Below, piece by piece: positions 1 to 6,020 of a stretch of DNA of 13,681 nt. Below the pieces are notes generated by a model, which searched no databases, had not been told where the DNA came from, and saw only the letters and a list, made by a program, of their open reading frames with translations. Origin of the DNA: Gp6-AA40 sp035649395 (lineage in GTDB: Bacteria; Acidobacteriota; Vicinamibacteria; Vicinamibacterales; UBA2999). A program made the position numbers and the translations under genes. The stretch spans positions 1-13,681 of the forward strand of contig DASRJR010000454.1 in NCBI GenBank assembly GCA_035649395.1, given 5' to 3'. How positions within the stretch are numbered: the first letter of the stretch is position 1; every line of letters begins with the position of its first letter.

Positions 1-354
1 GTGGCGCGTCACGTCGGGTTGTCGCCGTTTCACTTCATTCGACTCTTTCGCCGTGCCGTTGGCGTGCCGCCGAGTGCGTATGCGACGTTGGTGAGAATCG
101 GGCGGGCGGAGCGGCTGCTGCGCGCTGGTGTTCCGATCGCGCATGCCGCTGAGGCTGCAGGCTTCTACGATCAAAGTCACTTGAATCGGTGTTTCCGACG
201 TTTCGTGGGAATCACGCCCGGCGAGTACCGCAGATCCTGTGTCGTTCAACACCGTCCCACGATCACGCTCGATACGTTCTTCGCATACCGTCTTCGAACC
301 GGCGAGCCACTCCTGCACCGCTGGGCACAACTGCGGCGCTCGAAACGTCGATAG
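1..354 (+). CDS. AraC-family transcriptional regulator, C-terminal part
   Basis: This is the DNA-binding end of an AraC/XylS-type regulator; the frame is open at base 1, so the sensing domain and probably the first part of the HTH lie outside the window. The first helix-turn-helix region is at about residues 5-30 (LSPFHFIRLFRRAVG). The second is at about 44-78, with the family signature pattern AAEAAGF-DQSHLNRCFRRFVGITPGEYR. The GTG at base 1 can be read as a start, but a 117-residue protein with only half the fold is unlikely to be complete. An unusually long tail of roughly 38 residues follows the signature. The thioesterase gene starts two bases after the stop, so co-transcription is likely. 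The family is clear; the target and ligand cannot be told. Confidence 0.85.
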   Translation: MARHVGLSPFHFIRLFRRAVGVPPSAYATLVRIGRAERLLRAGVPIAHAAEAAGFYDQSHLNRCFRRFVGITPGEYRRSCVVQHRPTITLDTFFAYRLRTGEPLLHRWAQLRRSKRR

Positions 355-356
355 CC

Positions 357-893
357 GTGACGGCGGCGACGACGCCGAGCAATCTCGTCCAAGACGAGCG
401 CGGCCGCGGCCGCTACGCTTCAATCACCGTGTCGACCGAGCGCGCTTCCGTGAAATCGTGTGCGTGCACCAAACGCGATCTGCACGCGTTGCTGAGCGAG
501 CATGCCTTTACGCGCCAGTTCGGCTACGTGGTGCGCACGATCTCGCCAGGGCGATGTCGCTTGGATGTGCCCTTTCAACCTGCATTCGAGCGGCCTGGAG
601 GCGTGATCAGCGGCCAGGTGTACATGGCGGCGGCCGATGTGGCGATGTGGCTGGCGATCAAGACTCAGCTTGGCATCGCAGATGCCTCTGTGACCGCGGA
701 ACTGCAGACCACCTTCCTTCGCGGAGGCCGACACTGCGTGTTCGCGTGCACCGCCCGCGTCCTCAAGATCGGGCAACGTCTGATCTTCGGAGTAGCCGAG
801 TGCCGCGACCCGAATCGGCACATCTTGGCGCATCACACAATTACCTACATTCGCCAACCGGCGGCGAACGGTGTTCGTCTGCGCCAGACTTGA
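357..893 (+). CDS. PaaI-like hotdog-fold thioesterase
   Basis: A single hotdog domain fills about residues 41-170 of this 178-residue reading. The central helix pattern RPGGVISG...AAADVAMW (residues about 79-98) matches the PaaI/YdiI acyl-CoA thioesterase group; Asp94 is the expected catalytic acid, while the usual His of the HGG motif is replaced by Pro, as I recall in a proteobacterial subgroup with RPGG. The strand after it (VTAELQTTFLRGG) fits the fold. The enzyme would hydrolyse small acyl- or aryl-CoA thioesters in the cytoplasm; the substrate is unknown. The start is uncertain: GTG at 357 (two bases after the AraC stop), 429 or 450 are all in frame and none has a clear Shine-Dalgarno. 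The 450 start gives about 147 residues, closest to the family's usual length. Confidence 0.75.
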   Translation: MTAATTPSNLVQDERGRGRYASITVSTERASVKSCACTKRDLHALLSEHAFTRQFGYVVRTISPGRCRLDVPFQPAFERPGGVISGQVYMAAADVAMWLAIKTQLGIADASVTAELQTTFLRGGRHCVFACTARVLKIGQRLIFGVAECRDPNRHILAHHTITYIRQPAANGVRLRQT

Positions 894-1015
894 CTGTTCT
901 CTTTTCTGAAACACGTCGTGCTCCATCCCGGCACATGCGGCTGACGAATTTGGCGAAATGCCGGCATTTACGACGGCCCCGAAATTGCCTCCAGTTTCGC
1001 TGGGAAGGGAGACCC

Positions 1016-1933
1016 ATGGCACGAATCCTGGCGATTGAGCCCGATGCGGACCGGCGAGAGATGCTCGGCCGACTCGTGAGCGAGCGTCTGACCGCGGAAG
1101 TCGTCCTCGCGGCGACCACGAACGACGCCCTGCTCACACTCGCAGACGTTCCGCCCGATGTGATTTTGACCTCGACGCTGCTGTCGGCAGACGAGGACGA
1201 TCAGCTGAATGCGCACTTGAGGGCGGCGCCGGATCTCGATCACCTGCCGGTTCTCACCATCCCTCCTGTCGTCGACATGGCGAGCCGGCCGGTCAAACCT
1301 GTCAGCTTCTGGGCCCGCCTGTTCTTCCGGCGGCGCCGGAAGGAGCTGATTCCGCCGTACGATTTCAGCGCCGTCACGACGCGCATCGTGGAGGCGCTCG
1401 AGGAGTCGAAAGAAAGGGCGCACGAGTCGGAAATCGAGCGCCCCGCTCGACTCCTGCTCCTCGAGACACGAGCGAATCGCCTGCTGACCGCCGGCCGTGG
1501 AGAAACGGGGGACACCGCCCTGGTTCGGCTCGCTGTCGAGCCGCCGCTGCCATGGGAAGACGCCAGACAGTGGCGGTCGCGCGCGCGTCGTTGGAACATC
1601 GACGAGGTGCCGTGGCTCTCGGGCGTCAACGTCACGTGGGGCGTGAGCGCGTTTCCCGCGTTTCCCACGCTGCGTCTCCTGAACATCTCGTCGACCGGGC
1701 TGCTCGTCGAGTCCGACGTCCGATTCACGTTGGGGAACAGGGCCGGCTTTCAGCTGGCTGGCTCCGATCGCGACCAACTGCTCGTCCAGGGCAGCGTGGT
1801 CCGAGCCGACCCGCTGAACAAGGGCAAAGCCGATCCAAGATACATCGTCGCCGCCACGTTCGACCGGCCGTTCGAATCGCTTGGTCGCGTGCGTTCGCTG
1901 AGCGAGCTACGTCTATCGAACCGGCTCGTCTGA
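1016..1933 (+). CDS. Degenerate receiver domain protein with C-terminal PilZ-like domain
   Basis: This is a 305-residue protein. Residues 1-130 look like a response-regulator receiver: MARILAIEPDADRR gives the acidic pocket (Glu8, Asp10, Asp12), PPDVILTS occupies the strand that normally ends in the phosphoacceptor Asp, and Lys94-Pro95 may be the conserved lysine. At the phosphoacceptor place there is Ser53, so normal phosphorylation is unlikely. Residues about 187-285 resemble PilZ: a basic stretch (RSRARRW, 187-193) and the hallmark NISSTG (223-228) followed by strands. PilZ domains often bind cyclic-di-GMP. A linker with a basic patch (RLFFRRRRK, 101-109) lies between. The ATG at 1016 is chosen because of the purine-rich Shine-Dalgarno GGGAAGGGAG at 1002-1011; the open frame extending upstream to 239 overlaps the thioesterase and is not coding. 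Role in c-di-GMP or surface regulation is inferred. Confidence 0.75.
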   Translation: MARILAIEPDADRREMLGRLVSERLTAEVVLAATTNDALLTLADVPPDVILTSTLLSADEDDQLNAHLRAAPDLDHLPVLTIPPVVDMASRPVKPVSFWARLFFRRRRKELIPPYDFSAVTTRIVEALEESKERAHESEIERPARLLLLETRANRLLTAGRGETGDTALVRLAVEPPLPWEDARQWRSRARRWNIDEVPWLSGVNVTWGVSAFPAFPTLRLLNISSTGLLVESDVRFTLGNRAGFQLAGSDRDQLLVQGSVVRADPLNKGKADPRYIVAATFDRPFESLGRVRSLSELRLSNRLV

Positions 1934-1943
1934 TCGCGTCGAT

Positions 1944-1965
1944 CGCGCGGGCTGACGCCCGCGCG
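1944..1965. terminator. 9-bp GC hairpin after the receiver-PilZ gene
   Basis: A perfect 9-bp stem (1944-1952 with 1957-1965) closes a TGAC tetraloop 10 bases after the stop codon at 1933. The sequence following it is only moderately T-rich (CTCCTTCTTC), so it is a possible rather than a typical intrinsic terminator. Its left arm plus loop (13 bases) recurs exactly at 5974-5986, which suggests a dispersed intergenic repeat family. Confidence 0.45.
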
Positions 1966-2115
1966 CTCCTTCTTCGATTCCGCTTGTCGCTCGCCGCCGG
2001 CGCACACACGTCGTCGGCGAGCATTCCCGTCTCCACGCTCTCCTTCGCCGCGCGTCTATGCTCAGCACCCGTCCCTTGCTTGTGATTCAATGGCGGACGT
2101 GACTGGGACAGAGGC

Positions 2116-2997
2116 ATGAAAGACAACCGGCTCCTGGACGGCAGGGCGGTTCGCGATCGGATTCTCGCGGACGTCGCGGAGCGAGTTCGCGCGGCGGCGG
2201 CGACCCATGCAATCGGACGTCTGGTGTCGATCAGCATCGGCGACCATAAGGAAGTCGGCGTTTACGTGCGCGGCCAGGCGAATGCGGCGCAGAAGGTCGG
2301 GCTTCGCTTCGAATCCCAGACGTGGCCAGACACGCTCACGCAGGATCAGTGCAAGGCGCGGCTCGTCGCGATGAACGACGATGCCGACGTGCTTGGCGTG
2401 ATTCTGCAGCGGCCGGTGCCGAAGCACATTCACGGCCGCTCGCTCGCCTCGGCGATCCATCCGTTCAAAGACATCGAAGGGATGAACCCTGCGTCAATTG
2501 GCAACATCGTCTACAACGAGCTGGCGCTGGCGCCGTGTACGGCGGCCGCATCGGTCGAGCTGATCAAAGCGACGGGACTCAACCTGCACGGGCTCGAGGT
2601 GGTGATGGTCGGCCACTCGGAAATCGTCGGCAAGCCAGCGGCGTTCATGCTGATGGCGGAAGGGGCCACGGTCACGGTGTGTCATCACCTCACGCGTTCG
2701 GTGGCCGCGCATTCCAGGCGCGCCGACGCGGTGCTTGTCGCGGTGGGGAAGCCGAGGTTCCTTCACGCCGACATGGTGAAGCCTGGCGCGGCGGTCATCG
2801 ACATCGGCATCAATCAGGTCACCGGTCCAGACGGCAGCCCGATGATTGTCGGCGACGTCGATACCGACGGCGTGAAGGAAGTGGCGAGCTGGGTGACGCC
2901 GGTGCCTGGAGGCGTGGGTCCGGTGACCGTCGCGATGTTCATGCGCAACTCGATCACGGCACACGCCAAGCAGCTCGCCGCCGGCTGGCTGGATTAG
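2116..2997 (+). CDS. folD: FolD-family methylenetetrahydrofolate dehydrogenase/cyclohydrolase, variant active site
   Basis: This is a 293-residue protein collinear with E. coli FolD, which interconverts 5,10-methylene-, methenyl- and 10-formyl-tetrahydrofolate with NADP in the cytoplasm. The N-terminal folate domain spans about 1-140 and the Rossmann domain about 141-275. The nucleotide site (VGHSEIVGKP, 165-174), ADAVLVAVGKP (203-213), VIDIGIN (227-233) and TPVPGGVGPVTVA (261-273) are all well kept. By eye alignment without gaps, catalytic Tyr50 and Gln98 are present, but Lys54 is Gln, Lys56 is Asn, and Asp121 is Glu (KDIEG for KDVDG). The usual 'DDPAS' before the Tyr is also changed (GDHKEVGVY). 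The family is certain. Full bifunctional activity is doubtful; a dehydrogenase-only or otherwise altered enzyme is possible. A weak AGAGG stands just before the ATG. Confidence 0.85.
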   Translation: MKDNRLLDGRAVRDRILADVAERVRAAAATHAIGRLVSISIGDHKEVGVYVRGQANAAQKVGLRFESQTWPDTLTQDQCKARLVAMNDDADVLGVILQRPVPKHIHGRSLASAIHPFKDIEGMNPASIGNIVYNELALAPCTAAASVELIKATGLNLHGLEVVMVGHSEIVGKPAAFMLMAEGATVTVCHHLTRSVAAHSRRADAVLVAVGKPRFLHADMVKPGAAVIDIGINQVTGPDGSPMIVGDVDTDGVKEVASWVTPVPGGVGPVTVAMFMRNSITAHAKQLAAGWLD

Positions 2998-3007
2998 CGA
3001 TCTGGAA

Positions 3008-3035
3008 GGAATCAGGAGCCAGGAATCAGGAATCA
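3008..3035 (+). repeat. Tandem heptamer array GGAATCA x4 (left array)
   Basis: Four consecutive 7-base units lie just after folD; units 1, 3 and 4 are GGAATCA and unit 2 is GGAGCCA. A lone further copy is at 3068-3074. The same heptamer recurs in reverse complement at 3471-3491, so the two arrays form an inverted pair around a broken gene. Confidence 0.85.
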
Positions 3036-3096
3036 GGCGTGGGCTAGGCCCTGGGCGTCAGGCTGAAGGAATCAGCGTCACATGTTGCTCACCCGG

Positions 3097-3372
3097 TCAC
3101 GGTCTTCCAACGTACTTCTCATTCTCGTTACAGACCGGCTGCAGCGGAAGTTTGACGTCGTCTACGTAGTTCTTCCCCGAAAAGCGCCAGGTCCCGGACA
3201 GGTCCGCCTTGCCATCAGCCGCGCGCGGCGCGGGCGCAGTGAGATCGACCTTCCCATCCGCTCTTCGAGGAATACCAGGCGTCTGATTGGGCCACTGCGC
3301 GGCAGTAGCATCGACCTGTAGCACCGCCACGATCGCGAGCGCGATGATTCGCGTGCCCGTTCGTCGTCCCAT
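3097..3372 (-). pseudogene. Truncated remnant of an acidobacterial exported protein gene
   Basis: The minus-strand frame from ATG at 3372 encodes 91 residues: a signal peptide (ALAIVAVLQVDATAA, 11-25) followed by QWPNQTPGIPRRADGKVDL and then APAPRAADGKADLSGTW. The twice-repeated 'PR-ADGK-DL' motif is what I remember at the N-terminus of acidobacterial secreted proteins of about 250-350 residues with no known function. Here the similarity stops around residue 80 (KLPLQP); the frame runs into unrelated residues and a stop. No continuation is visible downstream on the same strand. It lies between oppositely oriented GGAATCA arrays and is on the opposite strand to its neighbours. I read it as a decayed gene; a short functional secreted peptide cannot be excluded. 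Confidence 0.6.
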
Positions 3373-3470
3373 GTGGTCCCACACCAGCCATGCCCGTATT
3401 CCGGGCCCGCTCGGTGGCTCCGCGCGGGACCTAACACCTGCTTCCACCAACCTTGCCCATGCCTGCATCC

Positions 3471-3491
3471 TGATTCCTGATTCCTGATTCC
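3471..3491 (-). repeat. Tandem heptamer array TGATTCC x3 (right array)
   Basis: Three exact head-to-tail copies of TGATTCC, the reverse complement of GGAATCA at 3008-3035. It lies about 100 bases upstream of the remnant's start codon on the minus strand and 45 bases upstream of the membrane fusion gene. Units of 7 bases without spacers rule out a CRISPR array. Confidence 0.85.
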
Positions 3492-3510
3492 TGCAAGAAA
3501 TTTAGCCCGC

Positions 3511-3535
3511 TCCGTTCTCAGGCAAGGAGAACGGA
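3511..3535 (+). promoter_or_regulatory. Hairpin overlapping the ribosome binding site of the membrane fusion gene
   Basis: A perfect 9-bp stem (TCCGTTCTC 3511-3519 with GAGAACGGA 3527-3535) closes a 7-base loop. The Shine-Dalgarno AAGGAG (3524-3529) sits half in the loop and half in the right arm, and the ATG at 3537 follows one base after the stem. In mRNA this would compete with ribosome binding, so it may be a translational control element. The structure is seen; the regulation is inferred. Confidence 0.6.
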
Positions 3536-3536
3536 C

Positions 3537-5747
3537 ATGCGGCACGTCTTCAGCCTCGTTGCCCGCGGATGGCGGTCGTTCCTGGCCGACCCGCGTCATG
3601 GTCAGATTGCGACCCTGGCCAGCCTGCTCGCCTATGGGCTGGCCTTTCTCGAGTTCGACATCACCTTCCCGCAGGTCGTCATCACGCTCGCAACGGCGCT
3701 GCTGACGCAGCGCGTCGCCGACTGGTGGACCGGTCGTGACCGAACGTCGGGCGCGAAGAGCGCCCTGATTTCCGGCCTGTCGTTGTGCCTGCTGCTGCGC
3801 ACGGATGCACTCAGTCTCGCCGCGCTCGGGGCGGCCCTCGCCGTCGGTTCGAAGTTCCTGCTGCGTGTCGGCGGCAAACACGTCTTCAATCCCACCAACT
3901 TCGCGGTCGTCGCGCTGATGCTGGCGAGCGGCGGCGTGTGGGTGTCACCGGGCCAGTGGGGCACGCACGCGGTCCTTGCGTTCTTCCTCGCCTCCGCCGG
4001 CCTCGTCGTCGTCAATCGGGCGGCGAGAAGCGATGTGACGTTTGCCTTCATGGCGACCTTTGCGGGTCTGGTCGTGGCCCGCTCGCTCTGGCTGGGCGAA
4101 CCGCTGTCGATCCCGCTTCATCGGCTGGAGAGCGGCGCATTTCTCCTCTTCAGCTTCTTCATGATTTCCGACCCGAAGACGACACCCGATTCGCGCGTCG
4201 CTCGTGTGCTGTTCGCCATGCTGGTGGCGCTGGGTGCCGCGTACGTGCAGTTCCGGCTGTTCCGCACGAACGGGATGCTCTGGGCGCTTGCCGCGGCCTC
4301 ACCGCTCGTGCCGCTGCTCGACCGCCTGCTTCCTGCCACACGCTACCTCTGGCCGCGGGAAGCGGCCGCTCACGCTGTCACGTTCTGGAGGAAACCGATC
4401 ATGCGACTGACCACATTCACGCTCGCGGCTCTGCTCGCCCTGGCGGCCACCGCCGGCCGGGCCGAGGCGTTCTGCGGCTTCTACGTGTCGAAGGCCGACG
4501 GCAAGCTGTTCAACAAGGCATCGCACGTCGTGCTGGTGCGCGACGGCGACCGCACGGCGATCACGATGTCGAACGACTTCCGTGGCGACCCCAAAGAATT
4601 TGCGATGGTCGTGCCGGTGCCGACGCCGATTCAGCGCGAGCAGATCAACGTCGGTGACCAGGCGCTGGTCGAGCATCTCGACGCGTTCACCGCGCCGCGG
4701 CTCGTCGAATACATCGATCCCGATCCGTGCAGGATGATCGTGGAAGAACGCTTTTCGATGAGTCGCGCCCTGCCGAGCGCCGCTCCCGCGAAACAGCTTG
4801 GGGATCGCGTGGGTGGCCTCGGCGTCACGATCGAGGCTCGGTACACCGTCGGCGAATACGACATCCTCATCCTGTCGGCGACGGAGAGCTCCGGACTCGA
4901 GACGTGGCTCAAGACGAACGGCTACCGCATTCCTGCCGGCGCGTCGAGCGTGCTGGCGACGTATCTGAAGCAGAACATGCGCTTCTTCGTCGCCAAGGTG
5001 AACCTGAAGGAACAGACGCGCCTTGGCTTCACCAGCCTGCGTCCGATCCAGATCGCGTACGAGTCGCCAAAATTCATGCTGCCGATTCGCCTCGGCATGG
5101 TGAACGCCGACGGGCCACAGGAGCTGTTCGTCTACACCTTGAGCCGCAAGGGTCGTGTCGAGACGACGAACTATCGCACCGTCAAACTGCGGACTGACGT
5201 CGAGATCCCGACGTATGTGAAAGACCCGAAGGTGTTCGCGAACATGTATCGCGCGATGTTCGACCAGCATGTCGCGCGTGAAAATATGAGCGCGGTGTTC
5301 CAGGAGTACGCCTGGGACATGGGCTGGTGCGACCCGTGCGCCGCCGATCCGCTGTCGTCAGACGAGCTGCGGCGGCTCGGCGTGTTCTGGATGGCGCGCG
5401 CGAATACACCACAACCGAACGTCGGGCCGGCGCCGCAGAACGTATTCGTCACGCGACTGCACGTGCGCTACGACCAGACGCACTTCCCCGAGGATCTCGT
5501 GTTCCAGGAAACGGCCGACCGTACGAATTTTCAGGGCCGTTACGTCATGCGTCAGCCGTGGACCGGTCCGTCGCGCTGCGAGGCGGCGACGGCCTATTAC
5601 AAGGAGCTGCGCGCGCGGCGCGAGCGTGAGGCGCAGACATTGGCGTCGCTGACCGGATGGAGTCTCGACGAGATTCGCCGACGAATGGGTGCCGATCCCC
5701 TGCCGCCCGACCCCGCCGCGCCGTGGTGGAAGGATCTCTGGCGGTAG
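3537..5747 (+). CDS. RnfD/NqrB-like membrane domain fused to exported DUF2330-like domain
   Basis: This is a 736-residue frame with two parts. Residues 1-285 are a polytopic membrane domain with about eight to ten hydrophobic segments. GSKFLLRVGGKHVFNPTNFA (104-123, one residue per position) and FFMISDPKTTP (207-217) resemble subunit D of Rnf electron-transport complexes and NqrB. I see no SGAT-type covalent-flavin motif. Residues 289-736 begin with a classic signal peptide (LTTFTLAALLALAATAGRAEA, cut before FCGFY, about 312) and match DUF2330: ASHVVLVRDGDRTAITMSNDF, FAMVVPVP, PRLVEYIDPDPC. A WCDPC motif is at 597-601. ATG 3537 has Shine-Dalgarno AAGGAG at 3524. Such parts are normally separate neighbouring genes by my recollection; here no stop separates them. 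Whether the product is one chain, two chains from two starts, or a chain cut by signal peptidase is unknown. Function is unknown. Confidence 0.8.
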   Translation: MRHVFSLVARGWRSFLADPRHGQIATLASLLAYGLAFLEFDITFPQVVITLATALLTQRVADWWTGRDRTSGAKSALISGLSLCLLLRTDALSLAALGAALAVGSKFLLRVGGKHVFNPTNFAVVALMLASGGVWVSPGQWGTHAVLAFFLASAGLVVVNRAARSDVTFAFMATFAGLVVARSLWLGEPLSIPLHRLESGAFLLFSFFMISDPKTTPDSRVARVLFAMLVALGAAYVQFRLFRTNGMLWALAAASPLVPLLDRLLPATRYLWPREAAAHAVTFWRKPIMRLTTFTLAALLALAATAGRAEAFCGFYVSKADGKLFNKASHVVLVRDGDRTAITMSNDFRGDPKEFAMVVPVPTPIQREQINVGDQALVEHLDAFTAPRLVEYIDPDPCRMIVEERFSMSRALPSAAPAKQLGDRVGGLGVTIEARYTVGEYDILILSATESSGLETWLKTNGYRIPAGASSVLATYLKQNMRFFVAKVNLKEQTRLGFTSLRPIQIAYESPKFMLPIRLGMVNADGPQELFVYTLSRKGRVETTNYRTVKLRTDVEIPTYVKDPKVFANMYRAMFDQHVARENMSAVFQEYAWDMGWCDPCAADPLSSDELRRLGVFWMARANTPQPNVGPAPQNVFVTRLHVRYDQTHFPEDLVFQETADRTNFQGRYVMRQPWTGPSRCEAATAYYKELRARREREAQTLASLTGWSLDEIRRRMGADPLPPDPAAPWWKDLWR
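4387..4403 (+). promoter_or_regulatory. Internal Shine-Dalgarno and start codon of the DUF2330 part
   Basis: GGAGG at 4387-4391 stands nine bases before ATG 4401 (residue 289 of the long frame), and the next 23 codons encode a textbook signal peptide. Initiation here would give a 448-residue exported DUF2330 protein ending at 5747. The signals are as good as those of ordinary genes in the window, so a second, shorter product is likely, or these are relics of a formerly separate gene. Confidence 0.6.
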
Positions 5748-5779
5748 ATCAGAAAACACGCCAACGCCCGACCCCGAGA

Positions 5780-5815
5780 CCCAACTCCCAAAGTGCTGTC
5801 ACGTTGGGAGTTGGG
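5780..5815. repeat. 12-bp inverted repeat CCCAACTCCCAA / TTGGGAGTTGGG
   Basis: Perfect 12-bp arms (5780-5791 and 5804-5815) enclose a 12-base spacer, 33 bases after the fusion gene's stop. Imperfect pairing continues outward (CCCGAG against TTCGGG). It could fold as a transcription-terminating hairpin, but no T-tract follows directly. The word-like AACTCCC composition suggests a dispersed intergenic repeat. Confidence 0.55.
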
Positions 5816-5874
5816 GGTTCGGGAGTTTGATCTGCACGAGGCTGCACGCCGAGAACTTCGGGCGGTCGCTCAAC

Positions 5875-5892
5875 GTCACATCTGGTTGTGAC
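5875..5892. promoter_or_regulatory. Possible operator dyad GTCACA-N6-TGTGAC
   Basis: A perfect 6-bp dyad with a 6-base spacer lies about 128 bases upstream of the SPFH gene. Its half-site order is the reverse of a CRP/FNR-type site (TGTGA-N6-TCACA), so no known regulator can be named. It could also be a weak RNA hairpin. Confidence 0.25.
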
Positions 5893-5974
5893 CACTCTCA
5901 TTCGCGCGGTGGTTTCCCGCTGTTTCCCCTCCTTCCGATACAAGCCAGAATAGACCTCGCTCGAGGCTCGCACC

Positions 5975-5993
5975 GCGCGGGCTGACCCCGCGC
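5975..5993. repeat. GC hairpin, second copy of the GCGCGGGCTGAC repeat
   Basis: A 7-bp stem (GCGCGGG 5975-5981 with CCCGCGC 5987-5993) and 5-base loop lie 28 bases before the SPFH start codon. Bases 5974-5986 are identical to 1944-1956. Here the element is upstream of a gene, not after one, so it is better described as an intergenic repeat than as a terminator. Confidence 0.5.
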
Positions 5994-6020
5994 TCCGACA
6001 ACCCGAAAGGATCGTGTGTC

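Noticed and set aside
189..356. ATG 189 as the thioesterase start
   Set aside because: It would overlap the AraC coding region by 166 bases, and the added residues have no hotdog similarity.
239..1015. Upstream extension of the receiver-PilZ frame
   Set aside because: It overlaps the thioesterase in another frame, shows Arg/His-rich shadow composition, and a strong Shine-Dalgarno stands before ATG 1016.
3008..3491. CRISPR array
   Set aside because: The repeats are 7 bases and contiguous without spacers, and no cas genes are present.
5875..5892. CRP/FNR binding site
   Set aside because: The half-sites are in the opposite order (TCACA-N6-TGTGA), which does not match the CRP consensus.
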